The notes under the pieces were generated by a model. It saw nothing but the letters and a program-made list of their open reading frames with translations. It searched no databases and was not told the DNA's origin. This document shows positions 21,072 through 22,596 of a stretch of 22,596 nucleotides of DNA, in pieces. Both the position numbers and the translations under genes were made by a program. Position 1 is the first letter of the stretch; every line of letters starts with the position of its first letter. Source of the stretch: DASUZD01 sp036377055 (lineage in GTDB: Bacteria > Actinomycetota > Thermoleophilia > Gaiellales > Gaiellaceae); contig DASUZD010000063.1 in NCBI GenBank assembly GCA_036377055.1, forward strand, positions 1 to 22,596, in the 5' to 3' direction.

Positions 21072-21872
21072 TCAGGCGTCGCGGGTCATCGTCCGCCAGG
21101 CGCCGAGCGCGAGCGCGGCCGCGGCCCACGCGACGAGCACGAGCTCGGCGATCCCGACGGACATCGGAATGGCAGTGGCCTGCCGGGTGAACTCGCGCAC
21201 CGCGTGCGGCGCCAGGCGCTCGATCGCAGCTCCGGGAACGGCCTCGCGTGCGGCGCCGAGCGGGCCGATCGAAAGCACGAGCGGGGACACGGCGAGCCGG
21301 AACGCGAGCATGCCGCCGATCGTCATCGAGCGCGAGCCGACGAGCGAGGCGACGCCAAGGGCGAGCGCGAACCAGAACGCGGACGAGAGCATGAGCCAGG
21401 CTTCGGCCGAGACGAGCAGGCCGGTCGAGGGCGCGGGCAGCGAGCCGGCGAAGACGACGGTCGCGACGGCCGCGAGCGTGTACGCGAGGGCCTCGAACCC
21501 GAGCAGGAAGATGAGCCCGCCCGGGATCCGCGCGCGGAAGAGCGAACGCCGCGAGCGCCCGGTGACGACGAGCTCTCGGAAGACCCCGGCGGCGAGGTCG
21601 CCCGCGCCCGCAGTCGCCCCGACGAGCGTCGCGGCGACGGAGCCGAGGATCGCGAGCACGAAGAGCCCGTTGCCGAGGTTCGTCACGCCGCCCGCGGGGC
21701 CGTGGTGGGCCGGGTTCGCCCAGTGCAGGATCGCGAGGACGCCGTAGGCGACGATCGGGGCGCCGATGGTGAGAGCGGCGGTGATCGCGAGGAGCCCGCG
21801 GCGCTTGCGGAGCTTCAGCACCTCCGCGCAGACGAGCCTCGGAACGGGGAGTGAAGGGGCGAGGGCGGTCAT
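21072..21872 (-). CDS. ABC-2 type transporter permease
   Basis: A 266-residue membrane protein. A short cytosolic N-terminus (PRLVCAEVLKLRKRRG) typical of ABC-2 permeases precedes about six hydrophobic segments (about 27-50, 70-90, 118-142, 155-178, 190-205, 240-258). Residues around GDLAAGVFRELVVTGRSRRSLFRARIPGG form the cytoplasmic coupling region between helices 2 and 3 seen in such permeases. It overlaps the ATPase stop by four bases (ATGA 21869-21872), and GGAGG lies seven bases before its ATG. Together with the ATPase it should form an exporter, for instance for an antimicrobial or lipid-like compound, but the substrate cannot be inferred. Confidence 0.9.
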   Translation of the reverse strand: MTALAPSLPVPRLVCAEVLKLRKRRGLLAITAALTIGAPIVAYGVLAILHWANPAHHGPAGGVTNLGNGLFVLAILGSVAATLVGATAGAGDLAAGVFRELVVTGRSRRSLFRARIPGGLIFLLGFEALAYTLAAVATVVFAGSLPAPSTGLLVSAEAWLMLSSAFWFALALGVASLVGSRSMTIGGMLAFRLAVSPLVLSIGPLGAAREAVPGAAIERLAPHAVREFTRQATAIPMSVGIAELVLVAWAAAALALGAWRTMTRDA

Positions 21873-22596
21873 GCTGCAACCTCCAGTCGGGACGTGATCT
21901 CAAGGAAGCGGCGCTCGAGCGAGATTCGCTCAGGCTCGAGACGGTGGACGTCGATGCCGGCCTCGACGAGGCGGCGGTTGATCGCGGCGGCGTCGTCGGC
22001 CCGGACGCGCAGGCCGTCCTCGACCGACTCGAGCACGCGACCGTCGAGCACAGCGTGGGCGCGGACGTCGTCGTTGGTCGCGACGAGCACGGTGTCGGCG
22101 TCGCCGGTGAGCTCGTTGATCGAGCCCTGGACGACGACGCGGCCGTGGTCGACGATCGCGATCGCGTCGCAGGTCTTCTCGACCTCGTCGAGGAGGTGCG
22201 ACGAAAAGACGACCGTGCGCCCCTCGCCGACCAGCGCGCGGATCATGAGCCGGAACTCCTCCATGCCGGCGGGGTCGAGGCCGTTCATCGGCTCGTCGAG
22301 GATCAGGAGCTCTGGGTCGGCGAGCAGGCAGCGCGCGACGCCGAGGCGCTGGCGCATGCCGAGCGAGTAGGTCTTGACGCGGTCGTCGGCGCGGTGCGAC
22401 AGCCCGACGCGCTCGATCGACTCGTCGATGCGCGCGCGGGCCGCTTGGTCGCGCGCCGCGGCGACGATCTTCAGGTTCTCGCGGCCGGTGAGGTGGCCGT
22501 GGAAGCGCGGCTCTTCGACGATCGCGCCGACGCGCGCCAGTGCCTCCCGCCGTTTCGCCGGCTGCGGCAGCCCGAGCAGGCTCATCTCGCCAGCGG
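21869..22596 (-). CDS. ABC transporter ATP-binding protein, 5' partial
   Basis: The frame is open to the end of the window and begins mid-domain (GEMSLLGLPQP, the strand after Walker A), so the start and Walker A are outside the window. Visible are the Q-loop region (IVEEPRFHGHLTGRENL), the signature YSLGMRQRLGVARCL, Walker B LLILDEPMNGLDP with its catalytic Glu, and the H-loop VVFSSHLLDEVEKTCD. A C-terminal accessory domain of about 90 residues follows. It is the energising subunit for the ABC-2 permease encoded immediately downstream, and the four-gene order (ATPase, permease, kinase, regulator) suggests a self-regulated export system. Confidence 0.95.
   Translation of the reverse strand, partial: AGEMSLLGLPQPAKRREALARVGAIVEEPRFHGHLTGRENLKIVAAARDQAARARIDESIERVGLSHRADDRVKTYSLGMRQRLGVARCLLADPELLILDEPMNGLDPAGMEEFRLMIRALVGEGRTVVFSSHLLDEVEKTCDAIAIVDHGRVVVQGSINELTGDADTVLVATNDDVRAHAVLDGRVLESVEDGLRVRADDAAAINRRLVEAGIDVHRLEPERISLERRFLEITSRLEVAA

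Overview
The window is very GC-rich DNA with tightly packed genes: ATGA/GTGA overlaps, and opposing genes whose stop codons touch. Many starts are GTG or TTG, several promoters look leaderless, and the LemA, DUF3558-like, DUF5937-ArsR and NarL-type gene families are present. This suggests a high-GC actinobacterium, plausibly of the Thermoleophilia (Gaiellales/Solirubrobacterales) type. That assignment is an inference from style and gene content, as no rRNA or marker gene is present. I found no tRNA, rRNA, CRISPR array or transposase.

Region 1 (2-3973) is a surface-polysaccharide block. A PQQ-type beta-propeller protein (5' end outside the window), a UDP-sugar epimerase/dehydratase and a Wzz-like chain-length protein form one translationally coupled operon. 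It faces a small acidic orphan gene, which is divergent from a GT2 glycosyltransferase with two C-terminal membrane helices.

Region 2 (about 3974-8387) looks like acquired DNA, with visibly lower GC and looser spacing. It holds a 648-residue polytopic membrane protein of no family I recognise, a tiny Trp/Cys-rich secreted protein and a membrane-anchored protein with a DUF3558-like C-terminal part. It ends in a decayed copy of the C-terminal tail of a DUF2207-type gene. The intact paralogue lies 2.3 kb downstream in the same orientation.

Region 3 (8388-13595) contains an FAD-dependent monooxygenase, a secreted protein, a LemA/DUF2207 membrane pair and, divergent from it, an AAA/STAND-type ATPase. 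The ATPase promoter carries two near-identical 13-bp palindromes centred 52 bp apart, one of which runs into the start codon.

Region 4 (13592-17197) is an extracytoplasmic redox operon on the minus strand: tandem cupredoxin, PF03640-type secreted protein, Tat-exported molybdopterin oxidoreductase, then di-haem b561-like membrane cytochrome. A DUF5937/ArsR regulator is transcribed divergently from it.

Region 5 (17201-19313) has a secreted parallel beta-helix protein divergent from a VapBC toxin-antitoxin pair, with a perfect inverted repeat between them. A relic of a sodium:solute symporter gene follows. Region 6 (19314-22596) is a coupled minus-strand operon of an ABC ATPase (5' end outside the window), an ABC-2 permease, a histidine kinase and a NarL/LuxR response regulator.

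The items most worth following up are the paired palindromes before the ATPase, the vapBC/beta-helix operator, the two gene relics, the redox operon with a degenerate second cupredoxin domain, and the low-GC island with its orphan membrane protein.
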